From contig CATQHX010000010.1 of the NCBI GenBank assembly GCA_958296065.1, forward strand, positions 218,814 through 282,813: 64,000 nucleotides of DNA, written 5' to 3'. Made by a program: the position numbers and the translations under genes. The notes under the pieces are model-generated. The model ran no database searches, was not told where the DNA came from, and saw nothing but the letters and a program-made list of their open reading frames with translations. Positions 27,515 to 36,689 of the stretch are shown piece by piece. Position 1 is the first letter of the stretch, and every line of letters starts with the position of its first letter. The DNA is from Vicinamibacterales bacterium. GTDB lineage: Bacteria; Acidobacteriota; Vicinamibacteria; Vicinamibacterales; UBA8438.

Positions 27515-29287
27515 ATGACTACCACGGCAATCGGAACCGTCCCCCGCGGCGGCGAATGGCTGCTGGAATCGGCGCCGCCGGACAGCGTCTTCACGCCCGA
27601 GCGCATGACCGACGAGCATCGTCTCATTCAGCAGACGGCGCAGGAGTTCACGAACGAGGTCGCCGAGCACACCGACCAGCTCGAGACGAAGGACTGGGAT
27701 CTGACCCGGGAGCTGCTCAGGCGCGCCGGCGAGCTCGGGCTGCTGGCCACCGACGTGCCGGAGGCCTACGGCGGCCTGGCGCTCGACAAGGCCAGCGCGG
27801 CCATCATCGCCGGTTGCCTTGGCCAGTGCGGCTCCTTCAGCGCCACCTACGGCGCGCATGCCAACCTCGCGATCCTGCCCATCCGGATGTACGGCACCGA
27901 AGAGCAGAAGCAGCGCTACCTGCCGGACCTGGTGATCGGCGAGACCGTCGGGGCCTACTGCCTCAGCGAGGCGGGATCGGGCTCCGACGCGCTCGGAGCC
28001 AAGGCGCGCGCGACGCGGCAGCCGGACGGCAGCTTCGTCCTCAACGGCGAGAAGATGTGGATCACGAACGGCGGGTTCGCCGACCTCTACATCGTCTTCG
28101 CGAAGGTGGACGGCGAGCACTTCACGGCGTTCATCGTCGAGCGCGGCTTCGACGGCGTCTCCACCGGCAAGGAAGAGCACAAGATGGGCCTGCACGGCTC
28201 GTCGACGACGCCGGTGATCCTGCAGGATGTGCGGGTGCCGGCCAACAACCTGCTGGGTGAGATCGGCAAGGGCCACAAGGTCGCCTTCAACGTGCTGAAC
28301 TTCGGCCGCTTCAAGCTGGGCGCCTCGACGGCGGGCGGCGCACGCGGCGCCATCGGCGAAGCAGCCCGCTACGCGGCCAGCCGGCGGCAGTTCGGGCAGC
28401 CGATCGCCAGCTTCGGGGCGATCAAGCACAAGATCGGAGGAATGGTCGCCAGAACCTACGCGCTGGAGTCGATGGTCTTCCGCACCGTGGGTCTCATCGA
28501 CGGAACGCTGGAGGCCACGGATCCCGGCGACGGCGGCGCCATGCTCCGCGCCCTCGAGGAGTACGCGGTCGAGTCGTCGATTCTCAAGGTGGCCGGCAGC
28601 GAGACCCTCCATGAGGTCCTCGACGAGAACGTGCAGATCCACGGCGGGAACGGGTTCGTCCGGGACTACCCGGCCGAGCGGCACTACCGCGATTCGCGGG
28701 TGAACCGCATCTTCGAAGGGACGAACGAGATCAACCGGCTGCTCATCCCCGGCATGCTCGTCAAGCGCGCCGCCAAGGGCGACCTGCCGCTGATCCCGGC
28801 CGCAAAGAAGCTCCAGGACGAGATTCTGGCTCCGTCGGCGGCGGCCGCACCGCCCGACTCTCCGCTGGACGCCGCCGCGGCGACGGTCGGCATGTTCCGC
28901 AGGGTCGGACTGGCCGTCATCGGACTCGCCATGCAGACCTACGGGCAAAAGCTGAGCGAGCAGCAGGAAGTGCTTTCTTTCGCGGCCGACGCCGTCATCG
29001 ACACCTATGCCGCCGACAGCGCGGTCGCCCGCGCGCAGGCCGCGACGACGACCGGGGCGACCGGCGCCGACCTGCAGTCCGACGCCGCCTCCTCGTACGT
29101 CAACGGGGCGGCCATGCGCATCGAATCTGCGGCCCGCTCCGCGTTCGCAGCCATGGCCGAGGGCGACACGCTGCGGACGCACCTCGCGGGATTGCGCCGC
29201 CTGCTCAAGGTGACGCCGATCAACGACGTGCGCATCCGGCGGCGGCTCTCGGAAGCGACGGTGGAACGCGGCGCCTACCCCGTATGA
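27515..29287 (+). CDS. fadE: Acyl-CoA dehydrogenase (FadE-type, long C-terminal extension)
   Basis: This 590-residue flavoprotein starts at ATG 27515 after AGGG. The FAD/acyl-CoA core includes GAYCLSEAGSGSDALGAKAR, EKMWITNGGFADLYIVFAKV and ASRRQFGQPIASFGAIKHKI. The catalytic Glu lies in RIFEGTNEINRLL (about 402), the position used by long-chain enzymes. About 170 further residues form the helical C-terminal extension typical of the B. subtilis FadE/VLCAD-like group. It introduces the 2,3-double bond in acyl-CoA. Order fadN-fadA-fadE matches the Bacillus operon except for the inserted hydrolase. Confidence 0.94.
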   Translation: MTTTAIGTVPRGGEWLLESAPPDSVFTPERMTDEHRLIQQTAQEFTNEVAEHTDQLETKDWDLTRELLRRAGELGLLATDVPEAYGGLALDKASAAIIAGCLGQCGSFSATYGAHANLAILPIRMYGTEEQKQRYLPDLVIGETVGAYCLSEAGSGSDALGAKARATRQPDGSFVLNGEKMWITNGGFADLYIVFAKVDGEHFTAFIVERGFDGVSTGKEEHKMGLHGSSTTPVILQDVRVPANNLLGEIGKGHKVAFNVLNFGRFKLGASTAGGARGAIGEAARYAASRRQFGQPIASFGAIKHKIGGMVARTYALESMVFRTVGLIDGTLEATDPGDGGAMLRALEEYAVESSILKVAGSETLHEVLDENVQIHGGNGFVRDYPAERHYRDSRVNRIFEGTNEINRLLIPGMLVKRAAKGDLPLIPAAKKLQDEILAPSAAAAPPDSPLDAAAATVGMFRRVGLAVIGLAMQTYGQKLSEQQEVLSFAADAVIDTYAADSAVARAQAATTTGATGADLQSDAASSYVNGAAMRIESAARSAFAAMAEGDTLRTHLAGLRRLLKVTPINDVRIRRRLSEATVERGAYPV

Positions 29288-29308
29288 CCCGCGGGTTCGG
29301 CGCCGTCC

Positions 29309-29349
29309 GGAGCCGGTGGCGCAAACCGGAGTTGGCTGCCACCGGCTCC
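29309..29349 (+). terminator. Inverted repeat after the fad operon
   Basis: GGAGCCGGTGGC (29309-29320) and its exact reverse complement (29338-29349) are separated by 17 bases, 22 bases after the fadE stop. This is a plausible transcript end for the fad operon, though no T-run follows. Confidence 0.5.
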
Positions 29350-29483
29350 TGGACATTGGGGATATATTTGTAGGGCAGGCATGCTCGGGAGTCTGCGCCG
29401 TTGACCGCGGGCTCCTGGAGGGTTGGTTGGGGCGGACAGCGGAGCCGCAGGGCGCGGTTTCCGGGCTGCGAGGATCGAGGCCG

Positions 29484-30176
29484 GTGAGCAGACGCATCAC
29501 GATGCGCGTAACGGTTGGCCCGGGTGGAGGACTGTCTGCCGGGGCGCTGCTGGGCTCGCTCCTGCTGGCGGCGGCCTGCGGGCCGCCGGAGCCGGACGAG
29601 ATCGACTACCTGGAGCAGCTTGTCGATGCCCGCGCCTACAAGGACGAGTTCCTGAAGAGCGACCCGGAGTCCTTCGTACCGCTCGACAGACGCTCGTGGA
29701 TGGTGCCGCTTCGCTACTACGACCCGGATCCGTCGTACCGCGTGCCCGCCAGGCTCGACATCGCCGACGACCAGCCGATCTTCGACATCCCCACGTCGAC
29801 CGGGCAGTTCCGCCGCATGCAGCGCATCGGCCACCTGGAATTCGTGCTCCACGGCGAGCCCCGCAGGCTCACGGCATTGCTTTCCGAGGAGGAGGGCCTG
29901 TTCGTGCCGTTCCGCGACGACACGAGCCGCAGCGAGACCTATCCGGCCGGACGCTACATCGACCTGCCGTTCAGTCCGACCGGCGTCTACGACCTCGACT
30001 TCAACCGCGCCTACCACCCGACGTGCTACTTCGACGAGCAGTACGACTGCCCGTTTCCTCCTCCGGAGAACCGACTCCCGACGGCGATTCGCGCCGGTGA
30101 GAAACTGCCTCCCGAAGACGAGCGCCGGCTGCCGATCTTCGCTCCGGAACCGCCGGCCGACGCGCCGGGGCCATGA
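29484..30176 (+). CDS. DUF1684 family lipoprotein
   Basis: The protein (230 residues from GTG 29484, or 224 from ATG 29502) has a lipoprotein signal LLGSLLLAAACGPP. The family signature is clear: FVPFRDDTSRSETYPAGRYI followed by DLPFSPTGVYDLDFNRAYHP, then PFPPPENRLPTAIRAGEK near the C-terminus. GTG 29484 has GAGG upstream, while ATG 29502 has no ribosome-binding site, so the earlier start is preferred. DUF1684 proteins are exported and of unknown function. Its stop overlaps the next start (ATGA), so it leads a tightly coupled three-gene unit. Confidence 0.85.
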   Translation: MSRRITMRVTVGPGGGLSAGALLGSLLLAAACGPPEPDEIDYLEQLVDARAYKDEFLKSDPESFVPLDRRSWMVPLRYYDPDPSYRVPARLDIADDQPIFDIPTSTGQFRRMQRIGHLEFVLHGEPRRLTALLSEEEGLFVPFRDDTSRSETYPAGRYIDLPFSPTGVYDLDFNRAYHPTCYFDEQYDCPFPPPENRLPTAIRAGEKLPPEDERRLPIFAPEPPADAPGP

Positions 30177-30955
30177 GCCCGCCGGCAAGCCGGAATCCCG
30201 GCGAGCGGATCGCAAGCGCCGAGCCGCTGCTTGGCGTCGTCTTCGACTTCGACGGCGTCATCGCGGACACGGAGCGTCTCCACCTGCAGGCGTACCAGGA
30301 TGTTCTGCGCGAGCGCGGGATGACTTTGTCCCGCGACGACTATCAGGCCCGCTATCTGGGATTCGACGATGTCGGCGTGTTCACCGCCATAGTGGCCGAC
30401 CGCGGTTCTACCCTCGATCATGGCGAGCTGGACCGACTGATCGAAGCAAAGGGTCGGCGGTTCACGGCTCTGGTCGAAGCAGGCGACGTCGTATTTCCGG
30501 ACGCGCCGGCCTGCATCGAGAGGCTCGCCGCCGATCTCGTTCTGGGAATCGCCTCCGGAGCGCTTCACCAGGAGATCGAGGACATTCTGAATGCCGCCGG
30601 ACTCCGCGACCATTTCTCCGCGATCGTCGCCGCCGACGACGTCGAGCACGCCAAGCCGGCGCCGGACGGCTATACCCGGGCGGTGGAACTGCTGTGCGAG
30701 GCGCTCGGGCGCGCCCCGTCGCCGACCGGTTTCATTGCGATCGAGGACTCGCGCTGGGGCATCGAAGCCGCCGTCGCCGCCGGACTGCCTTGCATCGGCG
30801 TTGCGACGACCTACGGCGCCGACGAGCTGCCGGGGGCGGCCGTCGTCGTGCCGGGTCTGGCCGACATCGACCACCGCTCGCTGACCGCCGCGCAGCGCGG
30901 GGCGGCGGCACCGGTCGACGTACGCACGCCACCGGTGCACAATGGAGACCAGTGA
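30173..30955 (+). CDS. HAD-superfamily hydrolase, beta-phosphoglucomutase-like
   Basis: 260 residues with the four HAD motifs: GVVFDFDGVIADTE (D25, D27), GIASGA, KPAPDGY (Lys) and AIEDSRWGIEAAVAAG. The cap domain follows motif I (YQDVLRERGMTLSRDDYQAR), as in the beta-PGM/phosphatase subfamily. It probably dephosphorylates a sugar phosphate or similar small substrate in the cytosol. It overlaps both neighbours by 4 bases (ATGA and GTGA), so the three genes are likely co-translated. Confidence 0.88.
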   Translation: MSPPASRNPGERIASAEPLLGVVFDFDGVIADTERLHLQAYQDVLRERGMTLSRDDYQARYLGFDDVGVFTAIVADRGSTLDHGELDRLIEAKGRRFTALVEAGDVVFPDAPACIERLAADLVLGIASGALHQEIEDILNAAGLRDHFSAIVAADDVEHAKPAPDGYTRAVELLCEALGRAPSPTGFIAIEDSRWGIEAAVAAGLPCIGVATTYGADELPGAAVVVPGLADIDHRSLTAAQRGAAAPVDVRTPPVHNGDQ

Positions 30956-31875
30956 CGAGCGTTGTCTCCGCGGACTTCATCCGGCGCTTTACCGAGGTCG
31001 CCAAGGCGCCTTCGCCCGATCTGGCGCCCGCCGCGCTGGCCATCGCGCGCATGGAGTATCCGCAGCTCGACGCATCGCGTTACCTGCGGACGCTCGACCG
31101 GATGGGCGACGACGCGGCGGACCGGCTCGCAACCCTCGGTGACGACGCGGACCTGCTGCGCCGCATCGCGGGAATCAGCACCTACCTGTTCAAGGAGCAG
31201 GGCTTCGCGGGGAACCGGAAGCACTACGACGACCCCCGGAACAGCTTCCTGAACAACGTCATCGACCGGCGCACCGGAATCCCGATCACGCTCGCCCTCG
31301 TCTTCATCGAGGTGTCCCGACGGGCCGGCCTTCGCATCGACGGCGTCAATTTCCCCGGCCACTTCCTTCTGTGCGTGCATCCGGGCGCTCCGGACGGACC
31401 CGCCGCGCTGGCGACCGACGGCGGGCAGTTGATCGTCGACCCCTTCCACGGCGGCGCCATCCTCTCGGAACTCGACTGCCGGAAGCTGCTGCGAACGCAC
31501 GCCGGCGACGAGGTCCCGTTCGACCGCCGCCTGCTGGCGCGGGCCACCAAGCCGGAGATCATCGTCCGCATGCTCGTCAATCTCAAGCGCATCTACGTCC
31601 GCATGCGCTCGTTTCCCCAGGCGCATGCGGTCACCGAGCTGCTTCTGGCTCTCGACCCCTCGGCCACGACCGAGCTGCGCGACCGCGGGCTGCTGGCCTA
31701 TCACCTGAACAACTACCCTGCCGCCCTGCGGGACCTCGAGGCCTACCTGCGGTTCTCCTCACGCTCGGCGACCGGCGACGCCGAGGGGGACGACGCCGAC
31801 TCGGACGAGGACGAGCACAAGGAGATCTGGGAGCACGTCAAGGCGCTCCGCCGCCGCGTCGCGAACCTGAACTGA
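30952..31875 (+). CDS. SirB1-family transglutaminase-like/TPR protein
   Basis: The GTG start at 30952 overlaps the preceding stop and has GGAG 7 nt upstream. The 307-residue product matches the SirB1 group: FLNNVIDRRTGIPITLALVF, RRAGLRIDGVNFPGHFLLCV (the His of a transglutaminase-like fold) and LIVDPFHGGAILSELDC, followed by TPR-like helices (ELLLALDPSATTELRDRGLL, YPAALRDLEAYLRF). The C-terminus is acidic (DDADSDEDEH). The function in this family is unsettled; catalytic residues appear incomplete in many members. It is the last gene of the DUF1684-HAD-SirB1 unit. Confidence 0.85.
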   Translation: MTSVVSADFIRRFTEVAKAPSPDLAPAALAIARMEYPQLDASRYLRTLDRMGDDAADRLATLGDDADLLRRIAGISTYLFKEQGFAGNRKHYDDPRNSFLNNVIDRRTGIPITLALVFIEVSRRAGLRIDGVNFPGHFLLCVHPGAPDGPAALATDGGQLIVDPFHGGAILSELDCRKLLRTHAGDEVPFDRRLLARATKPEIIVRMLVNLKRIYVRMRSFPQAHAVTELLLALDPSATTELRDRGLLAYHLNNYPAALRDLEAYLRFSSRSATGDAEGDDADSDEDEHKEIWEHVKALRRRVANLN

Positions 31876-31974
31876 CGGCGCGCACGTTCGGCGCCGCCCC
31901 CCGGCGGCGTCCGGCGCCCGCGACGAGAATCAGCCGGGCCTCTCACCGGCGTTCAACCGGCCTCAAATGTCTCG

Positions 31975-32003
31975 TTGACAGATCCTCCGGCGTGTGTTCC
32001 AGT
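31975..32003 (+). promoter_or_regulatory. Candidate -35 element before the Oar-like receptor
   Basis: A perfect TTGACA (31975-31980) lies 108 bases before the receptor start. The hexamer at a 17-nt spacing is TCCAGT (31998-32003), a poor -10 match, so the site is tentative. Confidence 0.3.
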
Positions 32004-32082
32004 GGGGATTCGCATCGTGCCGGCGAAGCCCGGCGTTTCACTCGTGCGGCGGGACCGATTCGTTTCTCAGGGGGTACATCGA

Positions 32083-35000
32083 ATGAGAAGCTCGTCGAGG
32101 CTCCTGTTTGCGGCCCTGCTCGTCCTGAGCGGGGCGCTTGGCGCGAACGCGCAAACCACTACCGGCGGGTTTTCCGGGAACGTTGTCGACGACAGCGGCC
32201 TGGTCCTGCCGGGCGCGACGGTCACCATTCTGCAGGAAGCGACCGGCGCGATCCGGAACACGGTGACCAACGAGGTCGGCGTCTTCAACTTCGCCGCGGT
32301 CCAGCCCGGGCCGTACACGGTCCGCATCGAGCTGCCCGGCTTCGGAACCTACGAGCTGACCGGCGCCCAGTTGTCGACCAACCAGCAGTACAACGTCGGC
32401 ACGGTGGAGCTCTCGATCGCCGCCCTGCAGGAGACCATCCAGGTCACCGCGCAGCGGATCGTCGAGACGATCAGCTCGGACCGCTCGGCGCTGATCACCG
32501 AGGAGACGATCGACGCCATCACGGTCCGCGGCCGCGACGTCACCTCGATGCTGCGCATCCTCCCGGGCGTCGGCTACCAGCCCGACCCGGACGCGATCGG
32601 CGAGATCGTCATCGGATCGTGGCTGCCCAACGTCGGCGGCACCCGCCAGGGCTGGAGCACCGTCACCATCGACGGGATCCCCGGCAACGACATCGGCCTG
32701 CCGGAAGTCTCCAGCCACTCGATGAACCCCGACGCGGTCGGCGAGGTGAACGTCCAGCTCACCAACTTCACCGCCGACACCGGGCGCAACGGCGGCGCGC
32801 AGATCAACCTCGTCACCAAGGCGGGGACGAACGACTTCTCCGGCACCGCCTACACCTACGGCCGCAGCGAGCAGTTCCGGAGCGAGGACTACTTCGACAA
32901 GCAGGCCGGAATCCCGAAGCCCGATTACCGCTACTGGACGCTCGGGGCCAACGCCGGCGGACCCATCGTGCGGGACAAGGTGTTCTTCTTCTACAGCTAC
33001 GAGCAGTGGGGCGTCAGGACGCCGCAGAGCCTCGCCCAGCTCACCGTGCCGAGCCTGGCGGAGCGGATGGGCGACTTCTCGCGGAGCTTCGATCAGTCTG
33101 GGAACCTGATTCCCGTGATCGATCCGTTGACCGGCATGCCGTTCCCGGGCAACGTCGTGCCGGCCGGCCGTATCAACCCGCACGGGCAGGCGCTGCTGAA
33201 CTGGTACCCCGATCCGAACGTCGACGGGCAGTCGAACTACAACTACCAGTTCCAGGGGCAGCAGCGCGCACCGCGGATCAACAACGTCACCCGGGTCGAC
33301 GTCCGGCCGAGCGCGAACGACGCGATCTACGCGCGCTTCTCGCACTGGCTGCAGCCGACCAGCTCCTGGCGCGGCAACTGGGAGAGCCTGGAGCGAACGT
33401 TCACCTACAACGACTTCGCCGTCGCCACCAACTACACGCGCGTCATCGGCGACAACATGGTGAACGAGTTCAACTTCGGCTGGCGCCACTCGTCCGAGCA
33501 CAACCCGTGGGCCAGCTCCTTCGACATCAACCGGAACCGGCGCACCGACTCCCATACCGCCTTCCCCGGCGACGACGGCCGCGACAACGGGGGGGACGGT
33601 TCCAACACGCAGGGTACGGTGCCGTACACCCTCGCGCAGTGGTACCCGAACAACAACCTGTACGGGATCATTCCGGCGATGAGCTTCGGCGCGCCGATTC
33701 CGAACGCGGCGAACCCGAGCTGGGACTCGCGCTTCATCAACTACGGCAACGACGACCTGTTCAACTTCTACAACGGGCTGTCGTGGACCTCGGGACGCCA
33801 CAACTTCAAGGTCGGCGCCTACGTCGAGCACCTGACGAACATCGAGGGCAAGGGCGCAAGCGCCTTGGCGGGGAACTACGACTTCAACCGCGACCCGGCG
33901 AACCCGTTCGGCACCGGCCACCCGTACGCGAACGCCCTGCTCGGATCGTTCCGGTCGTACCAGGAGAACACCGCGCGGCTGGGACAACTCGCCAGCCAGT
34001 GGATCGGCAACGTCTTCGTGCAGGACAAGTGGCAGCCGATCGACCGGTTGACGCTGGACATCGGGATGCGCTTCAGCAAGTACACGGTGTTCGAGCAGGC
34101 GAACCCCTCGGCGTCGTTCCTGCCGTCGCGCTTCGACCACGCGAACGCCGCACAGCTCTACGTGCCCACCCTGGTGGACGGCGTGCGGATGGCGATGAAC
34201 CCGAACGATCCGACCGACCTCCGGCCCGAGGTCGTCATCGGCGCGCTCGTGCCGGGATCGCCCCGCGACAACGGCATGGTGCGCCACGACGACCCGCAGG
34301 TGCCGGCCCCGTTCCAGGACCTGCCGACGATCCTGCTCGAGCCGCGGATCGGTTTCGCCTACGACCTGTTCGGCAACGGCCGGACCGCGCTCCGGGCCAA
34401 CTTCGGCGTCTTCCACAACACGCAGCAGGCGGGCGCGCTCAGTTGGCGGCAGGCGCTCAACCCGCCGCTCGTCGCGACGCCGCAGGTCTGGTACAACACG
34501 ATGTACAACTGGGAGACGATCCGCCAGGGCGTGCTCGCCGGCACGGGCGGCATCGTGTACCCCACGGGCACGGTCTACGGCGTGGTGACCGATCACCGGG
34601 CGCCGACGCTCTACAGCTACACGGCCGGCGTGCAGACCGAGATTGGCTGGCAGACGGTGCTCGACATCGCCTACGTCGGGACGCGCGCCACCAACCTCCC
34701 ACAGCTCTGGGACGAGAACACCATCGAGCGGGGCGCCCGGTTCCTGCCCGAGAATCAGGACCCGACGACCGGCCGCCCGCTGCCCGACAACTTCATGCGC
34801 CCCTATCCCGGCTATGCCAGCATCATCATGACGGAGAACGCCGGCAGGTCGCAGTACAACGCGCTGCAGACGCAGGTGAACCGCCGGTTCACGGGCGGCC
34901 TGGAGTTCTCGGTCTCCTACACGCTGTCGCAGTCGAAGGACCACACGTCGGCCGACATCCTCTACGGCGCCCGCTCGCGCGTGCCGAAGTACGAGAACCG

Positions 35001-35628
35001 CGACACCTGGTCCTGGGGCCTGTCGGACTTCGACCGGACCCACCTGCTGACGATCAACTACACGTGGGACATGCCGGACCCCGGGGGCGCGGCCGGATTC
35101 CTGCTGGACGACTGGGTGCTCTCCGGCATCACGCAGATGGTCAGTGGCGCGCCGGCCATGGTCGCCTTCAGCACCACCGACAACCAGGACATCCTGGGCG
35201 GCGGCGACCTGATGCGCCGGTCCACGAACCCGGACGGGCTGGCGAGCATCGACCTGGTGGTGCCGGCCAACATCGACAGGAACTGCGACCTGTCGGCCGG
35301 AGGCGGCTCGATCGACCGCTGGTTCAACACCGACTGCTTCAGCCGCCCCGCGGAGGGCGAGGTGGGCAACGTGCGCAAGGACGACCTGCGGCTGCCGGGC
35401 TTCTACGACACCGGCGTCCGCCTCGGCAAGCGGATGCCGGTCGGTAACGGGCAGTTCTTCGAGCTCGGCTGGGAGATCTACAACCTGTTCAACCAGGTGC
35501 AGTTCCGCAACGTCGACCTCGACGCGCAGTTCGACGAGAACGGCAACCAGGTGGACTCGCGGTTCGGGCAGGTGATCTCCGCACGGCCGCCGCGCACGAT
35601 GGTCTTCTCGGCACGCTATCTCTGGTAG
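32083..35628 (+). CDS. Oar-like TonB-dependent receptor with carboxypeptidase-regulatory domain
   Basis: The 1181-residue outer-membrane protein starts at ATG 32083 after a GGGGG ribosome-binding site. A signal peptide (LLFAALLVLSGALGANAQ) precedes a carboxypeptidase-regulatory-like domain (GFSGNVVDDSGLVLPGATVT; VQPGPYTVRIELPGFGTYEL) and a plug domain (DVTSMLRILPGVGYQP). A long Tyr/Asn-rich beta-barrel follows and ends in the aromatic FSARYLW. This architecture is typical of Oar-like receptors, which are greatly expanded in Acidobacteriota and believed to import complex polymers or peptides. It is followed by a convergent rhodanese gene. Confidence 0.93.
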   Translation: MRSSSRLLFAALLVLSGALGANAQTTTGGFSGNVVDDSGLVLPGATVTILQEATGAIRNTVTNEVGVFNFAAVQPGPYTVRIELPGFGTYELTGAQLSTNQQYNVGTVELSIAALQETIQVTAQRIVETISSDRSALITEETIDAITVRGRDVTSMLRILPGVGYQPDPDAIGEIVIGSWLPNVGGTRQGWSTVTIDGIPGNDIGLPEVSSHSMNPDAVGEVNVQLTNFTADTGRNGGAQINLVTKAGTNDFSGTAYTYGRSEQFRSEDYFDKQAGIPKPDYRYWTLGANAGGPIVRDKVFFFYSYEQWGVRTPQSLAQLTVPSLAERMGDFSRSFDQSGNLIPVIDPLTGMPFPGNVVPAGRINPHGQALLNWYPDPNVDGQSNYNYQFQGQQRAPRINNVTRVDVRPSANDAIYARFSHWLQPTSSWRGNWESLERTFTYNDFAVATNYTRVIGDNMVNEFNFGWRHSSEHNPWASSFDINRNRRTDSHTAFPGDDGRDNGGDGSNTQGTVPYTLAQWYPNNNLYGIIPAMSFGAPIPNAANPSWDSRFINYGNDDLFNFYNGLSWTSGRHNFKVGAYVEHLTNIEGKGASALAGNYDFNRDPANPFGTGHPYANALLGSFRSYQENTARLGQLASQWIGNVFVQDKWQPIDRLTLDIGMRFSKYTVFEQANPSASFLPSRFDHANAAQLYVPTLVDGVRMAMNPNDPTDLRPEVVIGALVPGSPRDNGMVRHDDPQVPAPFQDLPTILLEPRIGFAYDLFGNGRTALRANFGVFHNTQQAGALSWRQALNPPLVATPQVWYNTMYNWETIRQGVLAGTGGIVYPTGTVYGVVTDHRAPTLYSYTAGVQTEIGWQTVLDIAYVGTRATNLPQLWDENTIERGARFLPENQDPTTGRPLPDNFMRPYPGYASIIMTENAGRSQYNALQTQVNRRFTGGLEFSVSYTLSQSKDHTSADILYGARSRVPKYENRDTWSWGLSDFDRTHLLTINYTWDMPDPGGAAGFLLDDWVLSGITQMVSGAPAMVAFSTTDNQDILGGGDLMRRSTNPDGLASIDLVVPANIDRNCDLSAGGGSIDRWFNTDCFSRPAEGEVGNVRKDDLRLPGFYDTGVRLGKRMPVGNGQFFELGWEIYNLFNQVQFRNVDLDAQFDENGNQVDSRFGQVISARPPRTMVFSARYLW

Positions 35629-35631
35629 CGG

Positions 35632-35670
35632 CAGCCAGGAGCTTGCGCCGCAGGACGCAACGAAACGAAG
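35632..35670. repeat. Partial copy of the two-hairpin dispersed element
   Basis: GCCAGGAGCTTGCGCCGCAG and the bases that follow match the outer arm of the element copies at 55401 and 62351 (reverse complement of about 62420-62455). Only one arm remains. It lies in the convergent gap after the Oar-like receptor. Confidence 0.65.
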
Positions 35671-35785
35671 ACTCGTCGATGAAGGGGCGGGGCCCCGTGG
35701 TCCCGCCCCGCCAGTCTGGCAGGCGTAGCCAGGGTGCGATGCCCTCCCGATCACCAGGGTCGGTCGCCGCCGAGGGCGGCGCGGC

Positions 35786-36655
35786 TCAGACGGCGGGCGT
35801 CTCGAGCGGCAGATCCTCGCGGTCGCCCCATTCCTTCCACGAGCCGAGGTAATTGCGGACCCGCGGATAGCCAAGCAGCCGCAGCGCGACATAGCCGTGC
35901 GCGGCGCGATAGCCGCCCTGGCAGTAGGAAACGACCTCCTTGTCGGGAGTGACGCCGGCGGCCTCGTACATCGCCCGCAGCTCGGCGGCGGGCTTGAACG
36001 CGCCCGCCTCGTCCAGGTTGCGCGTCCACTCGATGTGGACGGCGCCCGGGATGGCCCCGCCGCGCCTGGCCCGCACCAGTGTCCCGCAGTACTCCTCGTC
36101 GCTGCGGGTATCGAGGATCGTCACGTCCCGGCGACCCAGGCGCTCGTTGACGTGCCGCCACGTCGCGAGACGCGACTCGTCGCTGCCGACCTCCCAGGTT
36201 CCCCGCGCCGGTGCCTGCGCGTCCCGGGTCGCCGGAAGCCCCGCCCGCTCCCAGGCGCCGAAGCCGCCGTCGAGGATCCGCGTATCCGGGTGGCCGAAGA
36301 ACTCCAGAAACCAGAAGGCGCGGGCGGCGCGGATGCCCGACTTGTCGTCGTAGACGACGACGGGACGCCCGGCATCGACGCCGCGCGCGGTCAGCAGATG
36401 CGCGATGATCCACAGAAAAGCCGCCAGCGGCGCCGGATCGGTGTCGACCAGGCTCAACCCGAAGAGATCCAGATGCGCGGCGCCGGGGATGTGACCGGCC
36501 GCGAAGTCCTCGGCGGGACGCAAGTCCAGCAGCACGGGCGCTTCGCCGGCGGCCCCGGACCCGGTTCCGTCCTCCCCGCCCAGGCCCAGCCGTCCGGCCA
36601 GCTCAACCGCCTCGATCAACAGCTCCGGGTTGGCGTAGCCCTTCGAGTTCTCCAT
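35786..36655 (-). CDS. Two-domain rhodanese (sulfurtransferase)
   Basis: From ATG 36655 (GGGAGA upstream) the gene encodes 289 residues with two rhodanese domains. The first contains LLDLRPAEDFAAGHIPGAAH. The second has TILDTRSDEEY, GAIPGAVHIEWTRNLDEAGA and the active-site loop SYCQGGYRA with catalytic Cys245. The loop differs from both classic thiosulfate sulfurtransferase and mercaptopyruvate types, so the donor is unclear. The likely role is transfer of sulfane sulfur to cyanide or protein acceptors. The next minus-strand gene upstream is a metallo-beta-lactamase hydrolase. Confidence 0.9.
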   Translation of the reverse strand: MENSKGYANPELLIEAVELAGRLGLGGEDGTGSGAAGEAPVLLDLRPAEDFAAGHIPGAAHLDLFGLSLVDTDPAPLAAFLWIIAHLLTARGVDAGRPVVVYDDKSGIRAARAFWFLEFFGHPDTRILDGGFGAWERAGLPATRDAQAPARGTWEVGSDESRLATWRHVNERLGRRDVTILDTRSDEEYCGTLVRARRGGAIPGAVHIEWTRNLDEAGAFKPAAELRAMYEAAGVTPDKEVVSYCQGGYRAAHGYVALRLLGYPRVRNYLGSWKEWGDREDLPLETPAV

Positions 36656-36689
36656 GCGATTCTCCCAATCGCGCCGCTCCCACCGGCAC

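Noticed and set aside
31371..35447. A 1358-codon plus-strand frame crossing from the SirB1 gene into the receptor gene
   Set aside because: It is the +1 shadow of two real genes, with extreme Arg/Gly/Ala/Pro bias and no protein motif.
32038..35892. A 1284-codon open frame antisense to the Oar-like receptor gene
   Set aside because: It is Arg/Val/Asp-rich with no motif, has no ribosome-binding site, and is explained by GC-rich third positions of the real gene on the other strand.
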